64,000 bases of DNA, taken from positions 21,489 through 85,488 of the forward strand of contig NZ_WTWY01000022.1 in the NCBI RefSeq assembly GCF_009870825.1, written 5' to 3'. Below the pieces are notes generated by a model, which was not told the origin of the DNA, did not search any database, and worked only from the letters and a program-made list of their open reading frames with translations. This document shows positions 1 to 8,168 of this stretch, piece after piece. A program made the position numbers and the translations under genes. The DNA is from Paenibacillus sp. USDA918EY. GTDB lineage: Bacteria; Bacillota; Bacilli; Paenibacillales; Paenibacillaceae. The stretch's first letter is position 1; every line of letters starts with the position of its first letter.

Positions 1-689
1 TACATTCCCTTAAACTGGGACAGACCGAGCGTCAGCGTATATTTCGTCTGATCGTTCAGGAAAATGAGCGGCCCGAGGTAGTCGTTCCAGCAGCTCATCA
101 CCTGGAATACCGCCACCAGGATCAGCGAAGGCCACATCAGCGGCACGATGATCCGGAACAGCACCGTCACTTTGCTGGCGCCGTCGATCGTGGCGGCTTC
201 GTCCAGCTCCCTGGGCAGGGTCAAAATAAACTGCCGCAGCAAAAAGATATAATAAGCGGATCCGAACCACGAAGGCACGATCAGCGGCTTCAGCGTATTG
301 ATCCAGCCCAGATAGTTGAATTCCATGTACTGCGGGATCATCGTCACTTCCCACGGAATCATCATCGTCGCCAGCACGATCAGGAACAGGATGTCGCGTC
401 CCTTGAACTGAAAACGGGCGAAACCGTAAGCGACAAGGGTGCAGGAAATCAGCTGGCCGAGCGTGGACAAGACGGTGATGGACACCGTGTTTTTCAAAAA
501 CAGGTTAAACGGCTGGCTGTTCCATGCTTCGGCAAAATTGCTGAACTTCCAGACGGAAGGGATCCATTTGGGCGGGAACAGGTACAGCTCCTGCTGCGAT
601 TTGAGCGCCGTCGTCACCGCCCAGAACAATGGCGCGATAAACAGGAGCGAAAACAGGATCAGCAGCAGGTACGTCAGCGCTTTTTTCAT
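1..689 (-). CDS. Carbohydrate ABC transporter permease, MalG-like (C-terminus beyond window)
   Basis: Inner-membrane permease of a CUT1 sugar importer. The reading frame is open from the ATG at 689 to the left edge, so the C-terminus is missing. The protein begins MKKALTYLLLILFSLLFIAP and has hydrophobic segments typical of the MalG family. The EAA-loop motif that docks the ATPase is visible (EAATIDGASKVTVLFRIIVP), followed by PLMWPSLILVAVFQVM. The start overlaps the stop of the upstream permease by four bases (ATGA), which indicates translational coupling. It forms a set with the permease at 686-1678 and the binding protein at 1713-2984. No ATPase gene is seen in this set, so a shared MsmX/MsmK-type ATPase probably powers it. 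The sugar carried cannot be told from the sequence. Confidence 0.93.
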   Translation of the reverse strand, partial: MKKALTYLLLILFSLLFIAPLFWAVTTALKSQQELYLFPPKWIPSVWKFSNFAEAWNSQPFNLFLKNTVSITVLSTLGQLISCTLVAYGFARFQFKGRDILFLIVLATMMIPWEVTMIPQYMEFNYLGWINTLKPLIVPSWFGSAYYIFLLRQFILTLPRELDEAATIDGASKVTVLFRIIVPLMWPSLILVAVFQVMSCWNDYLGPLIFLNDQTKYTLTLGLSQFKGM

Positions 690-1678
690 CCGGCCTGCAC
701 CCCTTTTCTCGATTTCCGCTTATCCCTCCGCGAATTCTTTTTCATCTCACCCTCATAAAACACCCACGCTTCCGACGACTTGAAAACAAGGAACGTCAGC
801 ACCAGCACGATCAGGAACATGAACCAGGCATTTGCGGCGGAATAGCCCATTTTGAAATATTTGAATGCATTTTCGTACATGTACATCGCGTAAAAATACG
901 TCGATTTCAGCGGCCCGCCCCCCGTCAGGAGCAGAGCCAAGGTCAGCTGCTGGAACGCCGCGATAATGGAGGTGATCAGATTGAACAAAATCGTCGGCGT
1001 AATCATCGGAATCGTCACGCTGAAAAACTGGCGGATCTTCCCGGCTCCGTCGATGGAAGCCGATTCGTACAGATCCTTTGGGATGCCCTTAAGCCCCGCC
1101 AAGAAAATCAGCATCATCGAGCCCTGTCCCCACAGGCTGGCCACGACCATCGCCACAAGCGACCATCTCGTGTCGTTCAGCCAGTCGGGTCCCTGAACGC
1201 CAAACAGCGACAGAAAATAGTTCAATATCCCGTAATCCCCGCTGTAGACCCAGGACCAGATCATGGCGAGCGCCACGCCCGATATAACGGACGGCAGGTA
1301 AAAGGCGGTGCGGAAAATCGCGCTGCCCCGAACCTTTTGGTTCAGCAGCATGGCGAGCCCGAGCGCGATCATAATGTTGAGCGGCACGAACAAAACCGCG
1401 AATTTCAAAGTGACGAACAGCGACTTCCAAAACATCGGGTCGTCCGTAAACATCTCGATGTAATTATCGAGGCCGATAAACGTCACTTTGCCGACGATCG
1501 GCCAATCAAAAAACGAAATGATCAGCGAAAACAGCAAAGGTCCGAGCGTAAAAACGACGAATCCGAATATCCAAGGAAAGATGAAGAGGTAGGGAGCAGC
1601 CCCACCCCATCTGCGTTTTCTCAAGGGCTTAAGGGCGGCTGTATGTTCCCGTGCGTTGTGCAGGTAGGTCTGAGCCAT
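686..1678 (-). CDS. Sugar ABC transporter permease, MalF-like
   Basis: Integral-membrane permease of 330 residues, normal length for the MalF/UgpA family. An N-terminal cytoplasmic tail of about 25 residues precedes the first membrane helix (PYLFIFPWIFGFVVFTLGP). The EAA loop is present (ESASIDGAGKIRQFFSVTIPMITPT). It lies 34 bases after the binding-protein gene and overlaps the next permease by four bases, so binding protein, MalF-like and MalG-like genes form one transcription unit. A purine-rich ribosome site lies just before the ATG. It is almost certainly an importer subunit for an oligosaccharide or monosaccharide; the regulation is probably by the adjacent response regulator at 3116-4300. 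Confidence 0.95.
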   Translation of the reverse strand: MAQTYLHNAREHTAALKPLRKRRWGGAAPYLFIFPWIFGFVVFTLGPLLFSLIISFFDWPIVGKVTFIGLDNYIEMFTDDPMFWKSLFVTLKFAVLFVPLNIMIALGLAMLLNQKVRGSAIFRTAFYLPSVISGVALAMIWSWVYSGDYGILNYFLSLFGVQGPDWLNDTRWSLVAMVVASLWGQGSMMLIFLAGLKGIPKDLYESASIDGAGKIRQFFSVTIPMITPTILFNLITSIIAAFQQLTLALLLTGGGPLKSTYFYAMYMYENAFKYFKMGYSAANAWFMFLIVLVLTFLVFKSSEAWVFYEGEMKKNSRRDKRKSRKGVQAG

Positions 1679-1712
1679 CTCCTAACCTTCTTTCTATAGA
1701 GGTTGTTTAGTG

Positions 1713-2984
1713 TTATTTCAAATACCGCTCGCTGTCCTTCACGGCCTGATTCAGCACTTCCTGGGCGTTCGCGCCGTGCATCACCGCTTCGACCCCTGCC
1801 GACAGCTGGCGGTTCACTTCGTTCCATTTCGGATTCAGCAGGAACGCCGGCGTATCGCTGGAACGCTCAAGCATCGTGTAAAAAGGCTTGTAAAGCGGGT
1901 CCTGGTCCTTCTTCAGCTCGGTGACGACGCTTTGGCGGACAGGCAGGTCGGCCACGCGCATTTTGATCGAATCGTTGGATACGTAAAATTTGACGAACTC
2001 CCAAGCCAGATCCTTTTGCTTGGAATCTTTGGCGATGGACAGCGCGGATTCGGCGAGCACGCCTTTCACCGGTTTGCCCGGGAAGGCCGGCATTTCCACC
2101 GTGCCTACGTCGATTCCCGCCTGTTTAAAAGACTCCAGCGGCCAGATGCCGCTTTCCCACATCGCGATTTTGCCGGCTTTGAAAATATCGTCGCCGCTCT
2201 GCTGCCCTTTGCCGCCCGTCAGTACCGCGGAACCGTTTTTCACCATGTCTCCGAACATTTGGATCGCTTCGGCGGTTTCCTTGCTGTTCATGTAGCCGTC
2301 GATCGATTTGCCGTCCGGGGAAATGAAGGAGCTGCCGTTGCTCCAGACGAATCCCTGCAGGTCATACGTGTCGTTTTCGGCGCGTACCCCGAAGCCGTAC
2401 TGCCTTTTCGATTTGTCGGTGAGCTTTTGGGCGATCTCCTGGAACTGGGCCCAGGTCCAACCATCCTTCGGATAAGGAACGCCTGCCGCGTCAAAAAGCT
2501 TCTTGTTGTAATAAACGACGCGGGTCGTAAAACCGGCCGGAATGCCGTAGAGGGTATCGCCGATTTTGCCGTAGTTGAACAATCCTTTGTAAAAATCATC
2601 TATTTTGAGGTCGGGGTCCTTGTCGGCGTAGCTGTCCAGCGGTTCAAGGGATTGATGGTACGTCGGGAAGTCCCACATGTACATCACGTCCGGCGGGTTT
2701 GCCGCCCCAAAGCCCGCGGCCAGCTTCTGGTCGAATCCGTCCGCGTACGCTTCGACCTGCACCTTCGTGCCGGGATGCGCCGATTCGAATTTTTTGGCGA
2801 TATCCTGCTCGATTTTAAGCGCATCCCCGGTATCCCAGGTTGCAAACCGCAGCGTCTTCGTTTGTTTCGAGCCGCCTTCGCCTTGGCTGGACGTTCCGGC
2901 GTTGCCGCCGTTGCCGCCGCAAGCGGAAAGGACGGATACCATCACCGTTGTTGCAAGGACAATGAGTGAAATTCTCTTTTTCAT
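1713..2984 (-). CDS. Extracellular solute-binding lipoprotein (CUT1 sugar importer)
   Basis: Family 1 solute-binding protein of 423 residues that captures the sugar outside the membrane and delivers it to the two permeases downstream. The N-terminus is a lipoprotein signal (MKKRISLIVLATTVMVSVLSAC) with lipid attachment at the cysteine of LSAC, followed by a Gly/Asn-rich linker. The mature part begins with the usual TLRFATWD strand and contains the DPLYKPFYTMLE and KDLAWEFVKFY segments common in this family. A GGGGAG ribosome site sits eight bases before the ATG. It is the first gene of the importer operon and the upstream gap to the response regulator contains a strong inverted repeat. The exact ligand is unknown. 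Confidence 0.95.
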   Translation of the reverse strand: MKKRISLIVLATTVMVSVLSACGGNGGNAGTSSQGEGGSKQTKTLRFATWDTGDALKIEQDIAKKFESAHPGTKVQVEAYADGFDQKLAAGFGAANPPDVMYMWDFPTYHQSLEPLDSYADKDPDLKIDDFYKGLFNYGKIGDTLYGIPAGFTTRVVYYNKKLFDAAGVPYPKDGWTWAQFQEIAQKLTDKSKRQYGFGVRAENDTYDLQGFVWSNGSSFISPDGKSIDGYMNSKETAEAIQMFGDMVKNGSAVLTGGKGQQSGDDIFKAGKIAMWESGIWPLESFKQAGIDVGTVEMPAFPGKPVKGVLAESALSIAKDSKQKDLAWEFVKFYVSNDSIKMRVADLPVRQSVVTELKKDQDPLYKPFYTMLERSSDTPAFLLNPKWNEVNRQLSAGVEAVMHGANAQEVLNQAVKDSERYLK

Positions 2985-3019
2985 CTTGTCAGCTCCCCTG
3001 TCAATGAGGTGTATAATAA

Positions 3020-3059
3020 TTGAACCGCTTTCATCTTAACTCTTATGAAAGCGGTTCAA
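3020..3059. promoter_or_regulatory. 15-bp inverted repeat upstream of importer operon
   Basis: Perfect arms TTGAACCGCTTTCAT (3020-3034) and ATGAAAGCGGTTCAA (3045-3059) are separated by 10 bases. The repeat lies between the response-regulator gene and the binding-protein gene. On the minus strand it is followed by TTATAC and no run of T, so an operator or leader hairpin is more likely than a terminator. The TGAAAGCG half resembles a CcpA cre site but the other half deviates. Confidence 0.55.
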
Positions 3060-3115
3060 AACGTGCATCTATTCGAATGTTGTTGCGTTTTTGTTCGAAT
3101 GTTGCCGGGCGGGTG

Positions 3116-4300
3116 TCAATCTGTTCGAGGGGCCTCTCCTTTTTGTTGGGCGCGGTAATGGCTTGGCGTTTGCCCGGTGCAGCGCTTGAACCATTTGCTG
3201 AAATATTTGCTGTCCCCAAGCCCCGTGCGTTCGGCGATCTCCTGCATCGTTAAGCTTGTGTCCCGCAGCAGCCCCGAAGCAAGCCGCAGCTTCCGTTTGT
3301 ATTGAAAAGCGATGAAGCTGTCCCCGACCGCCTTCTTGAACAGGATCGAAAAATGGCTGCGGCTGAGCCCGACCTTTTCGGCCAAATCGCTTGCCGACCA
3401 ATCCGCCGCCGGATTGGCGTGCAGCAGGTGGACCGCCCTCCAGATCGGCTCGGGCCAATCTTCGCAGGACACGCCATAGATCCGCTCGAGCTCCGCTTCC
3501 TTGTGCAGCGACTGGAACGCTTCCTTCAAATCGTCGGGATGCGTCAACGTTCCCTTTCGGCTCCAGTGCAGCTTGACGCATCGGCTTTTGCATGCGACCA
3601 GCAGTCCCTCCGCGGCATCCCGCAGCGATTCGGGCACCGCCCAATAACAGTATTCCTCGCCGTAAGGAATAAGCGTTCCTTCGCATATGCCCGCTTCTTC
3701 CCGAGCCGCATCGGAAAGCATCCCGTCCCAGGACTTGCCGCAATCCGCCGTACGAATCAAATAAACATGCAGCGGCTCGCCGTTAAAATGCCAAGCTCCC
3801 TTGCGCAGGCTGGCAAGCTCGGCCGGAAATTTGTCGTTATGCCCGTTCAGCCAGGCGAAAAGCATCGTTTCCAGCCGCTCGCTATCCTGGCCGTCCGCTA
3901 GAGCCGGGGATGAAAGCTCCTGTTGGAACTGCTTCAGTATCTCCTCCAGCTCTTCATCCTCAAACGCCGTCTTCAGCAAATACCCCGATGCCCCGAGGCG
4001 TATGCCCTGCTGGGCGTATTCGAAATCCCGGTGGCAGCTGAGCAGAATGATTTTCGTCCGCTGCGCCGTTTCTTTGACTTTACGGGCCAATTCGATTCCG
4101 TCCATCTCCGGCATGACGATATCCGTGATGACGATTTCGGGACGGTATTCGAGAAATGCTTCCCAGGCCTTCAGCCCATTGGGCGCATCCGCAACGACCT
4201 CCATGCCGAACCGCTCCCAATCGACCGTTGAACGCAAGCCTTTGCGTACAATACTCTCATCGTCCGCGATCAACACCTTCATTTTCTTTGCCGTTTCCAC
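3116..4300 (-). CDS. AraC-family response regulator (YesN-like)
   Basis: Cytoplasmic response regulator. It has an N-terminal receiver domain (phosphoacceptor Asp60 in VITDIVMPEMDG, acidic pair in KVLIADDES), a poorly conserved middle, and a C-terminal pair of AraC helix-turn-helix units (WSASDLAEKVGLSRSHFS and MQEIAERTGLGDSKYFSKWFK). I choose the GTG at 4300 because AAGGAGG lies nine bases upstream of it; the ATG at 4282 has no good ribosome site. The gene overlaps the end of the partner kinase gene by 44 bases. YesN-type regulators normally activate the adjacent sugar importer, here the genes at 1-2984. Confidence 0.93.
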   Translation of the reverse strand: METAKKMKVLIADDESIVRKGLRSTVDWERFGMEVVADAPNGLKAWEAFLEYRPEIVITDIVMPEMDGIELARKVKETAQRTKIILLSCHRDFEYAQQGIRLGASGYLLKTAFEDEELEEILKQFQQELSSPALADGQDSERLETMLFAWLNGHNDKFPAELASLRKGAWHFNGEPLHVYLIRTADCGKSWDGMLSDAAREEAGICEGTLIPYGEEYCYWAVPESLRDAAEGLLVACKSRCVKLHWSRKGTLTHPDDLKEAFQSLHKEAELERIYGVSCEDWPEPIWRAVHLLHANPAADWSASDLAEKVGLSRSHFSILFKKAVGDSFIAFQYKRKLRLASGLLRDTSLTMQEIAERTGLGDSKYFSKWFKRCTGQTPSHYRAQQKGEAPRTD

Positions 4301-6023
4301 CCTGACATTCCTCCTTCTTCGGCCAACGAATGACGATCGTCGTGCCCTCGCCCTTCGTCGAATGTACCGTAAGCCCATACTGCGGGCCGAAATGCAGCTT
4401 AAACTTCTGATCCGCGTTTTGTACGCCAAGCCCGCCGCGCCCGCGGCTTGCCGGCTTCGGCTTGGACAGCCCCTCCAGCTTTTCCGGCGCAATGCCCGCG
4501 CCATCGTCCTTCAGCGTAAGCACCAGTTCGTCTTTTACCTCTTTGACGTCCAACTGAATGACGCCGACCCCGTCGGTAAACCCGTGGAAAAAAATGTTCT
4601 CGAACAGCGGCTGCAGCGTCATCCGCGGAATCAAATACCGCTTCAGCGACTCCCCGCAGCGCAGTTCGTAGCGAAAAACTTCGCCGTACCTGATCTCCTG
4701 GATGTTCAAAAAATGCTCGATCATCCGCAGCTCCCTGCCTAGCGTGACGAGCTCCTGCGAAATATCGAGGTTGCCTTCCAGCACCATCGTCAAATGGTAA
4801 AGCATCTGGCGGATTTCCTCCGCCCCCTCAAGCCTGGCTTTCCACTGAATCGAGTTTAACGTGTTGAACAATAAATGAGGGTTGATCTGGTAATGGAACG
4901 CCCGCAGCTCCGCCTCCTTTTTCAGCCGTTCGCTTTGCTCCACTTCCTCGATCAGCGTCTGTACGCCGCTCACCATCCGGTTAAAACTCATGTCGAGGCT
5001 CCCCAGCTCGTCACGGCCTTCGACGGGCAGCCGGGTGTCCAGTTTGCCGAAGCTGACCTTCTGCATCGAATCCTTGAGCGTCCGGATCCGGGCCGTAAAC
5101 CGGGAAGAGAAAATATAAGCCAGCCCGAAGGCAAGCACACATGAAATGAAGGCTACGACAACCGTATTGGACCGGATGACTCCGGACGATTTGTAAAACG
5201 CTTTGGCCGGCAGCCTCGCCTCGATGATCCACTGGTTCACCGCCAGCGTTCGGTCCCAAATGACGTCGCTTTTTTTCGGCGCAAACTTGGAAGCGCTCTC
5301 GTAAATAATTTTTCCATCCGGAGACTTGATCGTCAAATGGGCCTTCGTGTCTTCCTCGAACAAGCGGAACATATGGAGCAGTTCCTGCGCGTTTTCCTCG
5401 ATCAGGATCGTGCTTCCGTCCTGCGCCCCGTTCGGATGATGTATGGGCACGGCAAGCCCCAATACCGGGAGGTTCGTATCTTCACCCCTCATGGCATGGT
5501 TTTGCTTGTAAAAACCGAGCCAGTACATGCCTTGATAGGAAGCCGGCCTTGATCTCCATCCGGGGATGTTGTTCAGCTTAGCCACGTCCAGGTTGTTTTC
5601 CCCGTAATAATAACCCGACGGCGTAATGATATAAATGCCTGCCGTCCGGTCGGTTCGGAGCGACTTCAGCAGCGCTTCAAAATCGTTTTTTTCGATAATT
5701 TCGCTATAAGTAACGGGAACCCGGTTCCCCAAACCGGTTCGTGCCGGGTCCAGCAAATAAGAATAAATGGTCTCGCTCGTCTGTTTCATGCGGCCCAATG
5801 AAGAATTGGTCTGCTGCTCAAGCTGGGCCACGGCATTTTCCCCGTATTTGCCGAACTGCGAATTGATCATTTTCGCCGACTGGTAATACGATACCGCGCC
5901 AAGCGAAAGCAAAGGAATCAGCGCCACGATGAGAAAACAGACGAGCAGTTTGGTGCGGATGCTGCGGTACGATCCCGACATGAGACGGCGGTACAGCTGG
6001 CGAAGCCGCTGAGCTATCATCAC
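4257..6023 (-). CDS. Sensor histidine kinase, YesM/LytS type
   Basis: Membrane sensor kinase of 588 residues that phosphorylates the YesN-like regulator. One membrane helix lies near residues 24-47 and a second near 286-306, enclosing an extracytoplasmic dCache-like sensor region of about 240 residues. A HAMP linker follows (about 305-360). The phosphorylated His383 lies in the His_kinase motif FHYQINPHLLFNTLNSI, and a HATPase_c domain closes the protein (N-box LQPLFENIFFHG, G-box GGLGVQNAD). The gene precedes and overlaps the regulator, the usual order for these pairs. The trigger is probably an extracellular sugar bound directly or through the binding protein. Confidence 0.94.
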   Translation of the reverse strand: MMIAQRLRQLYRRLMSGSYRSIRTKLLVCFLIVALIPLLSLGAVSYYQSAKMINSQFGKYGENAVAQLEQQTNSSLGRMKQTSETIYSYLLDPARTGLGNRVPVTYSEIIEKNDFEALLKSLRTDRTAGIYIITPSGYYYGENNLDVAKLNNIPGWRSRPASYQGMYWLGFYKQNHAMRGEDTNLPVLGLAVPIHHPNGAQDGSTILIEENAQELLHMFRLFEEDTKAHLTIKSPDGKIIYESASKFAPKKSDVIWDRTLAVNQWIIEARLPAKAFYKSSGVIRSNTVVVAFISCVLAFGLAYIFSSRFTARIRTLKDSMQKVSFGKLDTRLPVEGRDELGSLDMSFNRMVSGVQTLIEEVEQSERLKKEAELRAFHYQINPHLLFNTLNSIQWKARLEGAEEIRQMLYHLTMVLEGNLDISQELVTLGRELRMIEHFLNIQEIRYGEVFRYELRCGESLKRYLIPRMTLQPLFENIFFHGFTDGVGVIQLDVKEVKDELVLTLKDDGAGIAPEKLEGLSKPKPASRGRGGLGVQNADQKFKLHFGPQYGLTVHSTKGEGTTIVIRWPKKEECQGGNGKENEGVDRGR

Positions 6024-6234
6024 GATTCCCCCCCTTGCCTGCGTATAGCGTATAACAGCATTCTAGCATGGACAAACATGCAGCAGACAAAATAAAGCCC
6101 GATTTGGCACCGCTTACATTTTTCCAAATGCGGATAAACTTGCTTTGACGCGGATTCGCCGTGGATTTGAAGCGGATTTAAAACGGATTTGACGTAAATT
6201 TCATAAGGCGTTTCATGCCGGACAAACGGGAAAA

Positions 6235-6273
6235 GCACTTCCCCTTGCGCTTTAAAAAAAGCGGGAGAAGTGC
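6235..6273 (-). terminator. Rho-independent terminator after GH63-like gene
   Basis: On the minus strand a stem built of GCACTTC and GAAGTGC, with a bulged GC-rich upper part and an inner CGCTTT/AAAGCG pair, is followed by TTTTCCC. It lies 13 bases after the stop of the glycosidase gene. Confidence 0.7.
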
Positions 6274-6285
6274 GGTTTTCCTACG

Positions 6286-7992
6286 TTAAGTTGCGTATTC
6301 ATGCCCCAAAATAAGGAACACGCTTGACGTCCAGGTAAACGCTCTGTCGCGGAGGCCTTCGCCGGTCAAAGCGTCGAAGTTTTCCGCCATGCCGCTGCGG
6401 CTCAGCATGCTGCAGAAGCGGCGCGATACTTCGCGGGCCAGCTCGGCATCTCCGGCTGCGGCGGCGCCTTCCACCAGCAGCATCGTCGACGGCGCCCAAA
6501 TCGGGCCGCGCCAATACCCGTCCGGCGTATAATACGGGCTGCTTACGCTTTCGGTCGCCCAGCCGTTGGCCGTCAGGAACCGGCTTTCGTCGCGCAAGCC
6601 CTCAAGCAGCGCGGCGCGGATAGGCTCGGGAAGCCGTTTGCCGAGCAGGATCGGCACAAAGAGCAGCAGGCTGTCGCCGTCGGACGGCTCATGCGTGCCC
6701 GAGCGGCAGGAGATGAACTTTCCGTCCCGCCAAAAATGGCCGATCATTTTATCGAGCGTATCCTCCGCCAAACGGCGCCATGCCGAAGATTCTTCCGTCA
6801 GTCCCAGCAGGCCGGCGATTTCGGCGAGCAGCTCGGATTGAATGATCAGGAAAGCGGCCAAATCCGGGCTTTCCACCGGAATCCCGTTATTAAACGCGGT
6901 GCTGTTGTCCCAGCCCGAATCGTTGCCGTGGTTATACTGCGGAATGCCGTCGCCGTCCCCGTCCCGGTACCGGAACCACCATTTCGTCCATTTGGACAAC
7001 GGACCGTATACCTCGCGCAGCTGGGTTTCCCGGATATAATCGGTCCGCCGCATCATCCAGGCGAGCGTCCAGCCGTGAATCGGCGGTTTGTTGCAGTTCC
7101 ACAGCTCGTATTTGTCGTTGACGAAGTCGGGGATCAACCCGCTTTCATCCTGCCGGTCGAAAAAGATCATGAACTGGTCCCAGGCCAGCTTCGGATCATG
7201 CCGTACCAACGCCATCGCGTTAAAGCAGTGATCCCAACTCCATATGTTCGTCATCCAGTTTTTCGACATGTACATGGCCGGCCGCGTCAGGCACCCTTCC
7301 GCAGGAACGAGGCAGGACCAGGTAATGTAAGCGGCGAGCTCCCGTCCCTCCGCGAAAGCGTCGGGAACGGACAAGCTGCGTTCCAGCCAGGAAGCAAAAT
7401 CGGCTTTCGCCGATTGGACCGCCTCGTCAAACGGCTCCCATACGTCACGAGGTTCCCAGACCGTCCGGAATTCCTCGACGGCAAACTCCGCTTTGTTCGT
7501 AACCGGATCCGGGGCGAACTCGGCGACGACGCGGGAGCTTTTGATTTTGTCCCACGGCACTTCCATCTTCATCCCGCCGGCAAGCCGGGTCAGCATGAAG
7601 CGGCATTCGTGGGTAAAGCTGTTCATCTCCCAGCTGTTTTCGTTCACTTCATACGCATAATCGTAAGCGGCCGGCATGAAGGTCAGCCGGATGCCGCAGC
7701 CCTTCGAACGGAAACGGACCGTGCGGCTGTCCGAAATGCACATTTCGGCGTAGACGGCGGACGCGGGCGATTGCAGTTTGACCGCCTCCGGCGATGCTTC
7801 CGCCGTGAACGGGATCCGCTTGCCGATCGAATCCGTCAATTCGATGCGGAACGCTTCTCCGAACTTGTCGTCCCCGCCCCGTACCGTCCGGAGGTACAGG
7901 CCTTCTTGTCTATTTTTCCCTTCAGGCAGGAGCGATACCGCGAGAAACGTCTCTCTCCGGCTGAAGGGCACGATGCTCAGGTCGAATTTCAT
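6286..7992 (-). CDS. GH63/MGH1-like glycoside hydrolase (amylo-alpha-1,6-glucosidase-like)
   Basis: Probable cytoplasmic glycosidase of 568 residues; no signal peptide is seen. The C-terminal two thirds show an (alpha/alpha)6-barrel signature of the GH63/GH37-like (MGH1) group: TNIWSWDHCFNAMAL, the FFDRQDESGLIPDF segment, HGNDSGWDNSTAF, and YWRGPIWAPSTML. The acidic residues in WDHC, SGWDNS and the C-terminal AENFDALTGEG are the likely active-site region. An N-terminal beta domain of about 190 residues precedes the barrel. The ribosome site AAGGAG sits seven bases before the ATG. It lies just upstream of the kinase/regulator/importer set on the same strand but is separated from it by a terminator. 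Its substrate, probably an alpha-linked oligosaccharide, is inferred only from family and context. Confidence 0.85.
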   Translation of the reverse strand: MKFDLSIVPFSRRETFLAVSLLPEGKNRQEGLYLRTVRGGDDKFGEAFRIELTDSIGKRIPFTAEASPEAVKLQSPASAVYAEMCISDSRTVRFRSKGCGIRLTFMPAAYDYAYEVNENSWEMNSFTHECRFMLTRLAGGMKMEVPWDKIKSSRVVAEFAPDPVTNKAEFAVEEFRTVWEPRDVWEPFDEAVQSAKADFASWLERSLSVPDAFAEGRELAAYITWSCLVPAEGCLTRPAMYMSKNWMTNIWSWDHCFNAMALVRHDPKLAWDQFMIFFDRQDESGLIPDFVNDKYELWNCNKPPIHGWTLAWMMRRTDYIRETQLREVYGPLSKWTKWWFRYRDGDGDGIPQYNHGNDSGWDNSTAFNNGIPVESPDLAAFLIIQSELLAEIAGLLGLTEESSAWRRLAEDTLDKMIGHFWRDGKFISCRSGTHEPSDGDSLLLFVPILLGKRLPEPIRAALLEGLRDESRFLTANGWATESVSSPYYTPDGYWRGPIWAPSTMLLVEGAAAAGDAELAREVSRRFCSMLSRSGMAENFDALTGEGLRDRAFTWTSSVFLILGHEYAT

Positions 7993-8168
7993 GGCTGCTC
8001 TCCTTCGTCAAGAGGAATCATAACGCTTTCATTGTACTCCTGATCCGGAAACGCAGGAACGGCCTGTTGTTTTTCGAGTGGCGGCCATTTTGTTGGAAAT
8101 ACGAATTTATTTTGCATGAAGGTGTCTTTTTGTTTGATCATAAGGGGTGCAAATGTTAGAACGGAACA

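Noticed and set aside
1710..2969. 419-codon open frame on the plus strand opposite the first binding-protein gene
   Set aside because: Mirror frame in GC-rich DNA; no ribosome site, and the opposite strand has a clear lipoprotein.
3020..3059. CcpA cre site
   Set aside because: Only one half fits the consensus; called as an inverted repeat of unknown function instead.
6691..8043. 450-codon plus-strand frame opposite the GH63-like gene
   Set aside because: Arg/Pro/His-rich text typical of antisense frames; the minus strand encodes a conserved enzyme.
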